DNA of 64,000 nucleotides from Salminus brasiliensis. Lineage: Eukaryota > Chordata > Actinopteri > Characiformes > Bryconidae. The notes under the pieces were generated by a model. It did no database searches. It worked only from the letters and a program-made list of their open reading frames with translations, and had not been told where the DNA came from. The stretch covers positions 35,528,261 to 35,592,260 of the forward strand of contig NC_132878.1 of assembly GCF_030463535.1 (NCBI RefSeq), written 5' to 3'. Within the stretch, counting starts at the first letter, position 1, and each line of letters starts with the position of its first letter. A program made the position numbers and the translations under genes. Shown piece after piece: positions 39,301-53,100 of the stretch.

Positions 39301-42300
39301 TTATATTACAAGGCATCATCTGCGGTACAACTTATATGGAATCAACCATGCCATGGTTATGACAATGTTCTATAGCAGGATTTAAGCAACATGTAACTGT
39401 TTTTTTTCCTCAGTTTCCTATGAAGTTATAGTCTCAGATTTAAGGTTTATTTACTGTAGCAACAACATTAGTCTTCTAACACAAAAGACTCCATTACTGC
39501 CATTTGCTGGGGGTTTAAATGAATAGCCTATAGATCACTAGAATACATACACACCATGCACAAACACACCTGTGAAGTTGTTACCCTTGGCTTTTTTCTT
39601 GCGGGAGGTGACAGTGAGGAATTCGTGGGTGAGCAGCTCGTTGGCTGTAGCACGGAGGTCTGGGTCTGGCTCAAAGCAGCGCAGTATGAACGCCTTTGCT
39701 TCAGACGACATTGAGTCAGGAATCTCGGGATGGATCTTAAACATTCCCACCTGCACACAAACCAGCTCAATCAGAACTAATTTAAAAGAGTTTAAAAGCA
39801 ATTGGATTCAGTTTAGTTTTTATTGAACCAGAACAGCATAATGATGAAGGTTCTTGCTGTTCTGCCTAGTGCAACAAATTTTTTGCAACATGTAAAATTA
39901 ATAGACCAGATGAAGTGGCCAAAACAGATTAGGAGATAAAATCTTAATGTTTTTTTGCTTCTCCTCTAAAGTTGCCTTTTTGGAGATTATATGCTGACAC
40001 GATCTGCAGTCTAATCTATACACAAAAATACACTGTTGTCTTTCATCTCTAGTATATAATAGGCCCATCTCTGACATGTACACATGCAGTGACAGATTCA
40101 GCACATATACAACCATGCCCACAGCTGGCTTCACAGCCAGTAGACAATCATAGCATTTAAAGACCATGTTATAAACATCTGAGCTTCAGTAGCTGAGAAA
40201 GCTGCCAGGGAATTTAGCCTTCCTGGAATGAGGAATGAAAAGCTCCGTCTGGGAAGAAGCAGTAAAAAGTTCCTGCAGCTGGAATTCAGCTCCAGGCCTT
40301 GGGCAACAAGGCCACCAGAGGGCAAGCTTTGCGAGTTTAAGAGATTAAGCCATGTGAGCCTTTATTTGGATTCTCAGCATTCCTATCTGTATGAATTCCA
40401 TGGAATATGTACATAGGAATATCTAAATCTTTTCCAAGTTTCACAGAAACTCTGTGGGTTGGGTTCTGCAAATAATGTCAACCTCAAAGGCCTCAGTTCA
40501 ATGAACAGGCAAGGTTTAAAAGTACAAAATGATCACTATGTTTCTTCTATAGACTAGGCCAAAAAGTTCTATAAAGTAATGAAAAAAGTTCCAGATTTCA
40601 AAGTGTTCAACATAAAACCCACTACAATAGCTCTTCCAAATGGTTCTTTGAAATGTCATGGTTCTCCATAGCAGTGATTTCCAACCCTTGTCCAGGAGGA
40701 TCCTCTGACCTGCCCATTTTAGTTTCTGCTCTTATACACCACCTTTAACTCAGGAAGGGCTTGTTAGTTAGCTGATTTGCTGGATCAGGTGTGTTAAGAG
40801 CAGGGTAAACAAAATGTGCAGGACAGAGGGTCTTTCAGGACCACAGTTGGGAAACACTGCAGTATAGAACCGTTGACTTTACTAAGGAACCCTGAGAATT
40901 TTTTGTAAAGAGTGTATACTTTTAGCCTGTACTAAACAACATTTTGGAGCTTTCTGACCTTAAACATGGCCGCCTGTGGTTCTCCCAACTCATAAAACGG
41001 CGGTTTGCCCGTGGCCATCTCTATAATGGTACAGCCCAGTGACCAGATATCTGCTGGCTTGCCGTATCCTCGAGGGCCTTTGTCGATGATCTCCGGAGCC
41101 ATGTACTGGAGTGTGCCTGTGGGAGGAAAAAGCAGCATTTTTGGGCCAAACAGTGTAGTGGGCATTCAGGCTGCATAATATATTGTTTGCTAATTGTTAG
41201 CATTATACTGATCTGTACAATAGTAGAAGAGGGTAGAAAGGGTTAGAAATTTGCAATATGCAAATCCAACCGGAAAACTGGCCAACACTTTACTGTAACT
41301 TTTCATAAGCCTATATTAAACCCACTGTACTTAAGAGTTTGGCCTAAGCCTAGAGAAACACTTATCAAGGCTTATTTCAACAAGCGTTGTAAATTTTAAA
41401 GTCACATCACCCAGAAAGTATTATGACAATGCTTTATCAGTTTACAACAGGAGCTGCTACACTCACATTGCTAACAAACACTGGAGTCGCCAATTTTATG
41501 TCAGTAAATCTAAACCAAAAATCTTAATTTAGTTGCTTTACAACTCTATCAACTGTCGAGCTGCTCCGCTGTAGAGTTGGGATCGTTTTCAAGACACATT
41601 TCCAAACGGCCCTCATTTCTAATCCGTGATAAATTAATTAAAGCAGCTAATCTAATGTACTGAGATGTTTCTGTGTGAAAGTCTGCTTCACTTTTCTCCT
41701 GGAACCTCGAGAGGCTAGAAAGGGACACAGAGTTCCAATAAGTAGCATTTGTTTGCGTTTCTGAACAAAATGTTCAGATTTAGTTGTTTATTTACTTGTC
41801 TATAACGGTACCAGCTAGAGGGGACTCGGATGAATGTCAGAGTTGAGGTCATGTGGAGTTTTCCCACGCCGGAGAGTGCTCAGGGCTGGACTAGAAGAGA
41901 GCCATGCAGCCTTCAGGAATGGTTCAAGCTCTGATTGTGAGATTGTCAAGGGAAAATATTCCCATAATGCAAAGACAGAAATGGGGGAAAAACAACCACT
42001 CCATATTCTATTAAGTATGTCTGCAAGTAAATAACAGCTGCAGACTGGTATTTTTACTGTTAATATTATGTCTAATCACCCCCTTATTTCTCAAACTTGC
42101 TACTTCTGCTTTGGAAATTAGGCATGAAAAATGCAAACATACAATTTTATTTCAATACTTTGACACACAATTACTCTTCCTGCATCATTCTTCAAAAATA
42201 GCTGATGAGAATTGGTCCTTTTTGTTCTATAATTTGGGTAACAAAGGCGGTCTCCGTAGATGAGCAAATGAGCTAACCACTGGATACAGTTTCAGGCTCA

Positions 42301-45300
42301 ATGTCTTTTACACAAGGTCTGTTCTCTTCTCTGGAGGACATGCCAATATGCTAGTTTGTCAGAAGAGTATTTTTTAACCATTTCAGAATGTAGCTAATGT
42401 CAGTGGTTAACCTAGATTAAGCAATAAATTCCCCTTTACATCTCAACTATTTTCATTCATGTCTTTAACAACACGTCCTTCGCAAAGTGTTGCATACAAA
42501 CCTGCCCTCAAATACAAGCAAAATGGTCACATTTTAAAGAGTTGTGCTGTATCAAAGAGTACCCGAAATACTGGCAATGGTTAAAAGTGTACTCGAATAC
42601 AGATGGTAATCCCTACACTTAACTTCATAGTCACCAAAGTGTCTTCTCTGGTGTGAAAAGGAGGTTTAGTTAGCCCTGGGAAAGAAAAAAAGGCAGTAGG
42701 GCTGAAGGCTAAACATTAGTTTTCCTACATATTATTTGCGACTGCTAACAGTAAGGCATTCATTACCGGTAAATGCAAGGCTAGATGCCCACAACTGTAA
42801 TGAAGCTATAGGGAGGAAGTGTTATAGAGGTACCAGTGAAGGTTTCTGTGCAGGGGTTAATGCCAGCCAGGCGCTTTGACGTGCCAAAGTCGGAAATCTT
42901 CAGAACTCCACTGTAGGTGTTTATCAGCACATTGTCGCCCTGTTGAGGGGGGGGTACAGATACAGAGGATGAATCACTTTATCATAATCTGTGAGCATGA
43001 GTGTACATGTTAGGAAGAGACAGGTGGTTCTTTTGAAAAAGATGTGTTCAAAAAAAGGCATGCATTTCGTCACCACAGTTCAAGGGAAACTGTGTCCTAG
43101 CCCCATGTGAAACCACAACGGTAGGCTTTACCATGGTTTGGGGTTGTTGTTGTTTTTTTTTACAGACCACACAGCAGCAGATGTCCACAAAAGATAGAAG
43201 GAGAGTAAAAACAGATTAACATTTACAGGAGTGGCTTTACTGTTAGACGTATAGAGAAATGAGGCGTGGATGAGACCTTAATGACACTGTATATAGCCCT
43301 AATAGCTAGCACACTTAAGACCACGTCATGCTATAGAATTCCTCTCTAGGACAAAGAAAGGCTTACAAAACATACTGTTCATAACAACCACAAAATGATG
43401 GCTATGATTTAAGGTACTCTAGCTGTTGCTGAGCTATAGCTATAAATAAGGCCTTACGTAACTGGGTTTAACAGGGTTGTTTTTTGTCATTTGCATGTAA
43501 CTGAAAGCTCTTCCACGTTTAACATTCTGGTGGTTCGAGTTCAGTTTCAATATATACTAAGACAGGAAAGGTAGTTTCTGTTCCTAAAAGGCCAAAGCAC
43601 TATCTAGAATAGTTGCTCTGTAAAAAGTCTTCAAGAACATGTGACAAATGAATGATGCATTTGTGTATAAAATTCAATACACTATGTTAATATACTGCTA
43701 CATTAACACTAGCTTATGAAAATCATAGTGTGGAATATATGGATTTTTTTCAACATTCATTCATTCGTTTATAAACGTGTGAAAATATAAATTCTATAAA
43801 AAAGGGGACAGAATAATAATTAAAGAGAACTTTATCTGAAGGCCACCTTGATGGGTACTTCCTAACACATGCATAAGTGGGCTTATTAAGTGACTTAGTG
43901 TTCTAACATGCTGCTACTATGCCCCGGGGATTCAAAATCCTGAGCAATGCTGCTTTGCCATCACTGGCCAGAGTACAGAACACAACTGGCAGTGCTCTCT
44001 CTGGGTGGATAGATGGCGTTCTCTCCCCCCATCACTCTTAAGCAATGCTCACATATACAGGCATCTGTTAGCTGGTGCGGCGATGTAACCTGGCTACCCA
44101 GAGTTGGGGCAGTTAGAAAAAGAGGTGGTGGCTAGCTTTGTATGTATCGGATGAGACATGTTACGTCCTTACCCTCCGTGTCAGGAGGGGTGAATAACAT
44201 ATCTGTAAAGCAAGCTTGATTATTTATGAACAGCTTATGATAGTCATCATAACATGACTTAAGATGTTGTATTCAAAAGGCCACTTATGTCTACAATATA
44301 TCTGATGTCATCTTAATGAAGTGTTATAAATCACTGTACAGCTCAAACCTGCAGGCATATGTTCATTTACAGCTAGTATTATATTGGCATTGTATTGTCT
44401 TGTGTTTTTTTGGAATGCTTTCAGGTCATGTTTCTACATTGCAGCTTGGAGCCCTCCCATGCCGACCTGCCAAAGACTGCCAAACTCTGAGGCCTCTCTT
44501 GGAAAGCAAAGTTAAGGGAAGCAGCTACAGAAGCAAGCATTTTCTCCTGACTGAGAGTTGGATATTATATTTAAGAATAAAAGTAGGGCTGATGTTACCT
44601 TGATGTCTCTGTGAGCAATTTGGTTGTCATGAAGATATTTAAGCCCCTCCAGGATCTGTTTGGTGTAGAACCCAATGGTCGGTTCGTTGTTTTTCAGAGG
44701 GCCCCATTTGGATCTCAGTAGTGCTGACAGGCTGCCTGTAACCACACAGACACACATACATAAGCAATGAATTCCATGAGCCAAGGAAAGCCTTCTAACA
44801 TGAATCCAGCTTATTCACAAGCCAGCTTTCTCTCCTTCTCACCTCCAGGCACCTGCTCCATAAAGATCTTGATGAAGCCGTTCTCACTGATGGAGCCCAG
44901 GTACTGCACAATGTTTTTATGCTTTAAGTGCTTGTGCAGGGCTATCTCCTCATGCAGTGGCTGTGAGTACCTGCGGATACACAGCAACCATGCCTTTCAA
45001 TGACACTCTGTGCTTGTTTGTGTGTGTGCTGTGACCTGTTAATGTGCTAATACTTTGGGTATATTTAGCTTCAATGCTCAGCTTCATGCTCACCACAGTG
45101 TTCTTGGTAAGAAGAGCAGCTTCTACCTAAATAATTATGGGGCAGTTTGCTTTCCCAATCTCCTGACCTTTGCCATCTTCTGACCTAAAGGTGGTTTAGA
45201 TACCTGACGTGAAGCATTACACCCAAGGTAGCACAGTCACTAATATCAGTGTCTCCCAATTGGGCACTCTTGTGTATTCTGATTGGCAACATTAACTGAC

Positions 45301-45375
45301 ATTATAATCTATATGGACAAAAGTATTGGGTCACCTTAAGGGTCACAATTAAAATGTTCATGCTTACCTGCTGCA

Positions 45376-45431
<56 letters not shown>

Positions 45432-46068
45432 AATATTCATAAGCTAAGCAGGTTGTAATCGACATGTCCTTCAGGTGACACCCAGCACGCAGTTTGTGAT
45501 TTTTTTTTTTTTACCTACATTGGGGTGGGGGGCTAAGAGGGTTCCAGTAGCAGAGACTGTGGTTTGTAGGAGTCTTTAAATAAGCAGCACTTTGAATAAT
45601 CCCCCTCATCACCATCACAAGCAGGGAGAAAGGAGGACACTAGTGTGCAGCTGTTGCTATGCTACCTCCCTCACTAGATTTCGGTCGCTTGCCCCTGGTA
45701 AAACAAACTGCCACACAAGCGTGCCAGCAGGAGAGAGGCGCAGAGAGACTAAGAAAGAGAGGGAGAAAGAGAGAGACAACTGAAAGTCAGGGATATAAAG
45801 ATAGTGACAAAGAGATAGATAGAAAGGCAAAAGGCAAATGCACAGCATGTGTGTGAGAGAAAGCGAGAACATCACTGACAGATATAGAGATAGAGATTGA
45901 CAGATATCTATAGAGACAAACTGCCAGACATATACATATAGGTAGAGAGCGGGAGAGAGACATATTTAGAGAGAGATACAGACAGAGGTACTCACACATA
46001 GTGAGAGAGAGAGGCAGACAGAGAGAGAGTATTGAATCATCTTCATCACACTTGATCACTCTTTAACA

Positions 46069-46126
<58 letters not shown>

Positions 46127-46442
46127 GAGACTGATGTACACATATAACAGTGTGTGAGAGAGACAGAGAGAGTGAGAAAGAAAGGAAGACTAGGAGAGAG
46201 TCCATCAATAACTTGTCAGTCTTCACACTCACACACATGCACACAGAGAAACAGAGAGAGACTGATATACACATGCAAATAGTGAGAGAGAGAAAAAGAC
46301 AGAGCGAGAGAGAGACAGAGAGCGCGAGACTAACAGACAAATTCAGAGACGCAAAGAGAGAGAGAAACAGAGAGAGACTGACTGACAGATGGATACAGAG
46401 AGAGGAGGACTGAGAGAGAGTTCATCAATAGCTTGTCAGTCT

Positions 46443-46519
<77 letters not shown>

Positions 46520-49500
46520 ACTGCCACCCTCATGAGAGCACTTTAGATAATTGTCCACTTTATAACCTCACACAGGAAGTACTTACATAACAAAAAGGTT
46601 GCACAGTTGCTATCTGACAGGTGTGTGTGGTATGTGGTGTGTGTGTGTATCCAAGGATTGTGGAGCCCTCTGAAAAGCTACATAATCACACGTAAACCTC
46701 AGTGGTGCTGATTAGTCACATTCACGCTCTGGCTGCTCTTGTTACAGCAGAGCAGATGAAAGCTGACGAAGGCGACGCGCTGCCGGTTCTGCTCACACCT
46801 CACCCAGATCATGACTCAGCGCTTCTCCTGGTGGAAGCCCACATGCCCGTCCGACGTGTAACGGAAAACCGCCGGGATCCTCGCTTTGCACACACACACA
46901 CACACACACACAAGCTTTGAGGCACGCTAAACTGAATGTGTGGGTACCTGCTGTCCCGCTCAGGAATCTCCTTGATGGCCAGACGGACCTGGTTACTGAG
47001 GTCACGACCCGCGTATACTACGCCGAAGGTGCCTTTTCCCAGAACTACTCTCTCTCCGTGCTCGTCGTACTCATAATCATACTGCAGTGAGAGAGAGAGA
47101 GAGACACACACACACAGAGTATTGTATTACTGTACTTAAGAATAGGTTTAGGACATAGGAAATAGGTTTATTCTGTGGGTCTTGTTGGTATTTCCTTCCT
47201 GAGCTAATGTAGAACAGTCCGGTGTAGAGGCGCTAACACAGCAACCTCTTGCCTACAAGTTTTCTGCTTTGTCCTGAGCTTATGACACCAGTTTATACTC
47301 TCTGTCGCACAACAAGGACTACTGAATGATGCACAACTTCAGTGGTCTATTAACTCTCCATAGAAAAACTGCACACAATGGAAATGTAAGTGCATAAAAG
47401 ATTTAGTGACTGTTCTTGGTTTTTCAGAGCAAACAAGCTAAACTTGTACAGTCTGTCTGAGTGGGAGCCATTGTTGACTTTTCCTCTCCGTCATAAAAAA
47501 GCCACACCCCTATCCCTTCCCCACTCCAGAAACAAGCAATTAGAACAGTGGTCATTTGTACACACAGGGGTCTATACTAAACTAGTCTCCTTCAAAAGAA
47601 TGCCTTGACCCTAATCCCAGATTTAAAAGATTCTGGGTCAAATATGACCCAGTTAAGGCACTAACAGGCTAGTTATGGCGATGGAAGGCTTACTGTGGGC
47701 TAAAACTAGTCCAGCCATTGTGGCAACATTTAAAGATTTGTCAAAGCATTTGAACTCTGGCCCCTCTTGTGGTTTGTATGCAACCTACCAAGTGAAATGT
47801 TTGTACAGTGTTTCAATTTCTACCATAAGAGCCTTCCTATTACTTTATTAGCTGAGAGGAAGTTGATGATATGAGCCCTCGGAGGACCCATGCTCAGAAG
47901 TCACTACAACCTGACACCATGTGCTTTGCAAAACCTGAAAACAACAGAGGATGAAGTTGTTTGTAACCCATAGCAGCAAGACTACTGTAAAATTCTCCAA
48001 ACCGTAACAATGATTGATTTTCTGGTATTCATATTGGAAGGCACTCAATTGAAAAACATGAAAACTGATACACCTTTATTACTTTTTTCCTGCTAACCTG
48101 CCATATTAGTAAGCTAAAACCTACATGGCTAACAGCAACAAGAATAAAGGTAATACACCACAAAGAGTTAAAGGCCAGAAAAAGCATTTTTCAGTATATT
48201 TATATCCAAATGTTAGTGGATGCCCCTTCTAATGAATGCATTTAGCAGACACAGGTGTACAGATACACACACAGCTTGTCTAGTCTCTGTAGAGATGTAT
48301 TGCCAATAGTATAGGTCTCTCTGGAGCAAACAAACATTAACCTACTAGCACCAGGATTGGACTAGAGGGGTATAAAACCCCTCTGGAGCAGTTCTACTGA
48401 AATGACAGTGCTCCATCCAATGTTTTTGGGATTAGTTAGGGATGAGGTGAGCAGGTCCAACATCCTGGCCTCACTAAAGCTCTTGTTGTTGAACGCAATC
48501 TTATGCTCACAGCAATGCACCTTCAAAATCAATTCAAAAGCCTTCCCAGGACAGTAGTGACAGCTATTCCAACAAAAGCAAGACACTTTATACATGTAAG
48601 ACATTTGCTGTTTGCAACACTTTGCAGAATGGGTGAAAAGTCCTTTGTTTTGGTGTTGTTAGCACATTAGTGTTAGCCAACTTACCAACCATAAACAGTA
48701 AAAACACAACAGTAAATAATTTAATCTGACAACTGGTGAGAGCTGACCTATTCTCATGACTGTCCGAAGGCCACACACTGAGAATGCATTTCCCTCTTTC
48801 CTGTTGTCTCTGTGGCCTGCTTACATAATGGCCCACCAGAAATTGTCTCATTTACATTTACGGCAGTTAGTAGACGCTCTTATCCAGAGCGACTTACAGA
48901 AGTGCTTTGCTATTTACCCAAGAAAAACCTTAGCTAGTTAGAATAGACTAACAGTTTAAAGATACAAAGATCAGTCTCACTGATGGCCAGTCCATCCCTA
49001 AGAGGTATGCAGGGGTGAGTTAAAGTGAGTGAGGAGATGTTAAAAAGTTTTGAACACTTCAAAAATGCCAACATCCATTAAAAGTTGACCAGCAAACAAG
49101 TTAAAAGTACTATGAGCAAACACACAAAGCAGGTTAAACACAGTGAATACTGTATCTACCCACGCATTTGGAAAAGAGCATTTGGTGTGCAATGCATGGG
49201 CTTGTTTCTACAGGTTCCCAGTCCAGGCACGTGTACAAAAGCACACTGCGTTCAGAGGTTGCTGCGTGAGTGTTCTCCACAGCTCAGTTGAAAAGCCCTT
49301 TTCGAAACCTGATAGGAACTGGGACACGGCGGCGAAAAAGAGAAGCGCTGACTCATCATCAGTGGGTAATTATTACCTGTGCTTTACCTAACCGAGCAGA
49401 GTTACAGGTGAAATTTACACCGCAGTCAGGTGCACCAAGATTATTTCACCATTAAACACAACAAGCATTCAGAACTTGAAAGAAAATATCTTGGAAAAGG

Positions 49501-50095
49501 TTTCATGTAATAATGTGTTATGCTGGTGGGTGGGTGTATGCCTGCATGCATTCATATTCATAGCTTTTTTCACCTTTGAATACACTTTTGAGGACATTAG
49601 AGCACTACAAGCACTCTCAACACACCCAGTGTGCAGGTTTGAGTGGGCTGTAAAAGTTCTTATATATTTTCAACATCTGAAGTGGTGTCCTTATGAATCA
49701 AAGAAAGATTGCTAAAATCAGGATTACAGCTATAGTTCTCACAGGCGGCCTAGCTTAGTTTTGCACTAAAGCTATGAAGCTATGTGTAATGTGGTGCTCA
49801 CTTACAGCGGGGTTTGAACCCAGGCCGTCATGTTGGCGGGCCGGCGCGCTACTGAAAGCGGCCAACAAATGAAATGTAAAGGGGTGGATGTAATAAACAA
49901 GGAGACGTCGCGTCTAACGCAAAATAAAGGTGGGAAACAAACAAACAAAGGACGCCAGGGGAGAGCTGGCTGCCTCTTTAACACTAGAGGGAAATACAAC
50001 TAAGGGCAAAAAGGATCTCCTAAAAGAAACTGGGAAAACTGGGAAGGCAGACACTCCTGCCTTCCTCTGTAAAACTAGTGTATGTGTGCAAACAT

Positions 50096-50132
<37 letters not shown>

Positions 50133-53100
50133 CACACACACCAGGGAAGACAGACACTCCTGCCTTCTTCTGCTACACGGGTGTATGTGTGCTACACGCA
50201 CACACACAGACACACACACTGCACAGACACAAGGAGACAGACTCGGGAGAAACACATGAAGGGCTGGTGGCAGGAGGAAGCCTTGCCCTAGAGCCACCCC
50301 TTACAGGACCCCCTTCCGACGTCCCCAACCCAGCAGCACGGTACCGACGAAACGCCCGAATGAGCTCGGGGTCCAGAATGTGGCGGGAGGGCCTTGTCAA
50401 AGCGGTCAAAGGGGCTGCCACGGAGCCAAAATTCCTCACGAACCTTCGGAAGAAGTTGGCAAAACCCAGGAAGCGCTGGACAAGGCGCAGAGAGGTTGGC
50501 CTGGGCCAGTTTTCCACGGCCGTGATTTTGGCCGGGTCCATGCGCAGGGTGTTGTGGGACACAACAAAGCACAAAAAGGAGATTGACTGTGCATGGAACT
50601 GTAATTTCTCCAGCTTGATGAACAGGTGGTTCTCCAGGAGCAACTGGAGAACCAGCCGGACGTGGGCAACGTGTTCGTCTACGGTCTTACTATAGATGAG
50701 AATGTCATCCAAATAGACGAACACGTACCTATCCAAAGCCTCCCGGAGGAACTCGTTGATATACCATTGGAAGACGGCGGGCGCATTCATCAAACCGAAT
50801 GGCATGACGAGGTTCTCGTCGGTTTGAACCCAGGCCGCCGTGTTGGCGGGCCGGCGCGCTACACGTGACCAACCGGCCCAAGTGCAGAGTCTTTAATCTT
50901 AGAGCAGGCAAAACGGAAATGACAAACAAACCACAAACCACTCGAGACCGACTGCTTCCCCAAAGCAGCAGTTATAAAAGCGGCCAACAAATGAAATGTA
51001 AAGGGGTGGATGTAATAAACAAGGAGACGTCGCGTCTAACGCAAAATAAAGGTGGGAAACAAACAAACAAAGGACGCCAGGGGAGAGCTGGCTGCCTCTT
51101 AACACTAGAAGGAAAAACAACCAAGGGCAAAAAGGATCTCCCAAAAGAAACCAGAAAACTGGGAAGTTACAGGGAAGACAGACACTCCTGCCTCCCTCTG
51201 TAAAACAAGTGTATGTGTGCAAACACGCACACACCCACACACACACACAGGCACACACACCAGGGAAGACAGACACTCCTGCCTTATTCTGCTACACGGG
51301 TGTATGTGTGCTACACGCACACACACACACAGACACACACACTGCACAGACACAAGGAGACAGACTCGGAAGAAACACATGAAGGGGAGTGACACACACT
51401 CAGCCTTCAACTCGAGACTACACAGACACACACAACCAGAGTCAAAAGATCCAGCAGTGGGGCAACTGGATCGGTGTGCTAAAATAGCCTACTGCCCAGG
51501 TATAGGGAATTGGGCTCAATTGCTAGCTGGGGTGACTCGGGGCCTCCCCCTGGTGGCAGGAGGAAGCCTTGCCCTAGAGCCAACCCTTAAACTATGAAGG
51601 TAACAGTAGCTCGAAGACCTTCTAAGGTCAGTGGCATTTTGTGGGGGCAATTCTAGAAGAGTTCAGAATCAAGATGTTCTGTTTAGTACATGAAAAGAAT
51701 TAGTCTAATACTAAGCATACAACTCGTTTACTATAACTTGATCAAAAAATCTCTAGTTTATTTTTGGGCAGAGATCCCAGTGGAGCTTTGATTTCAGAGT
51801 AAAGTCAAGCTTTTTTCACACTAGCTTTTTTTTTTTCAAACCTGAGAGCGCTTGCTCTGAGAGTTCGGTACATTTGGTCAAGTGTGAAAGTTTTCTTGTT
51901 TATGAGTCTGAAAGCGGCCCAGCACAGATTTCTGGTCCTCTTGAAATTTGTGGTCAATTCAAGCAGACTTTGGTGTGGTCTGCTGCAGGTGTGGAAGCTT
52001 TCCACTCCCAGCGCCATGTGTGGGTTTGTGTGATTGGTTCATTTTGTCACGTTACTGCTTCAACTTATTGCCTGTATGCAAGAACAGCTCCCTGTTTGCA
52101 GGTGCTCCTGTGTGGTGAAACCCCATGACTCCAGAAAGAACTGTTCTTCTCTGCTTGAGTGCTTGTATCCAAAGCCCTACTATTTCTCAAAAATGCACAC
52201 AGAAAAGTGACGTTCGGAATTGTGCGGTCAATCCACGGTTTGTATGGAATTCTTCTGTGTGAAAGCAAACCAGCCTTTACACAAGCGCAGAATCGTTCCT
52301 GGATGCAGACTGATGTATTCAGGACAAGTCTGAAAATGACCTTATAATCAACCGCGAGCAACTGTGCTAATCACAGAGTCTAGGAAAGCTTTAGCCAAAC
52401 GCGAGTATTACATCAACATAAACTAACATGAAGCTTAAACAAAGACTTTCACTTGTTATTAAAATCAAATTGCACGTTTTTTATAATGTAATGTGTTATG
52501 TCTTTATAGGTTATACATAACAGTGTTGCACTGTGAAATTTAACATTTAACTAAATTTAAAGACAGCATACATATGTTGACTGAGTGACAACATTTGTGT
52601 GGGAAAATGGGAACAAATTTTTCCCTGAGCCAATTTTAAATATGGTACATGTTTAAACACAAAACACATCTAAGTCAATCAATTACATATTCGGTTACAG
52701 CATTATGAAAGCTCATCAGAGCTACAGGTCTGTACATATACCTCTAAGGCCTCCGAATCGCACTCGGCCTCATCAGGACCTCGCCACGCTTCCTCTGTCA
52801 GACTGTTCACCAGCTCACAGAACCTGCAGAACACATGTCATGAACTCACACATGCCAAATACACATACACACAGTACACATATATGTTTAAACAAACATG
52901 AATGTATTATTTGATAAACCCTCACCTCTCCATGAGCATAAAGTGTTACACTAAACAGACATTAGAATATCTAAAACAGAAACAGAGGTCCATTTGGTCG
53001 GTTTGTATAAAAGGGAAATAAACTCTAGAAAGGTACAAACCCCCCCAGCTTTAGGCTGTGGAGCACTGGAACAGTGTCTCTACAATGATTGGACCTCCAT

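Noticed and set aside
46056..46533. Several frames over CA and GA repeats
   Set aside because: Pure simple-repeat translations (CVCV, SLSL); no gene evidence.
50173..50805. 210-codon frame as a whole protein
   Set aside because: Only the part above about 50310 is gypsy RT; the rest reads through LTR and CA repeats.
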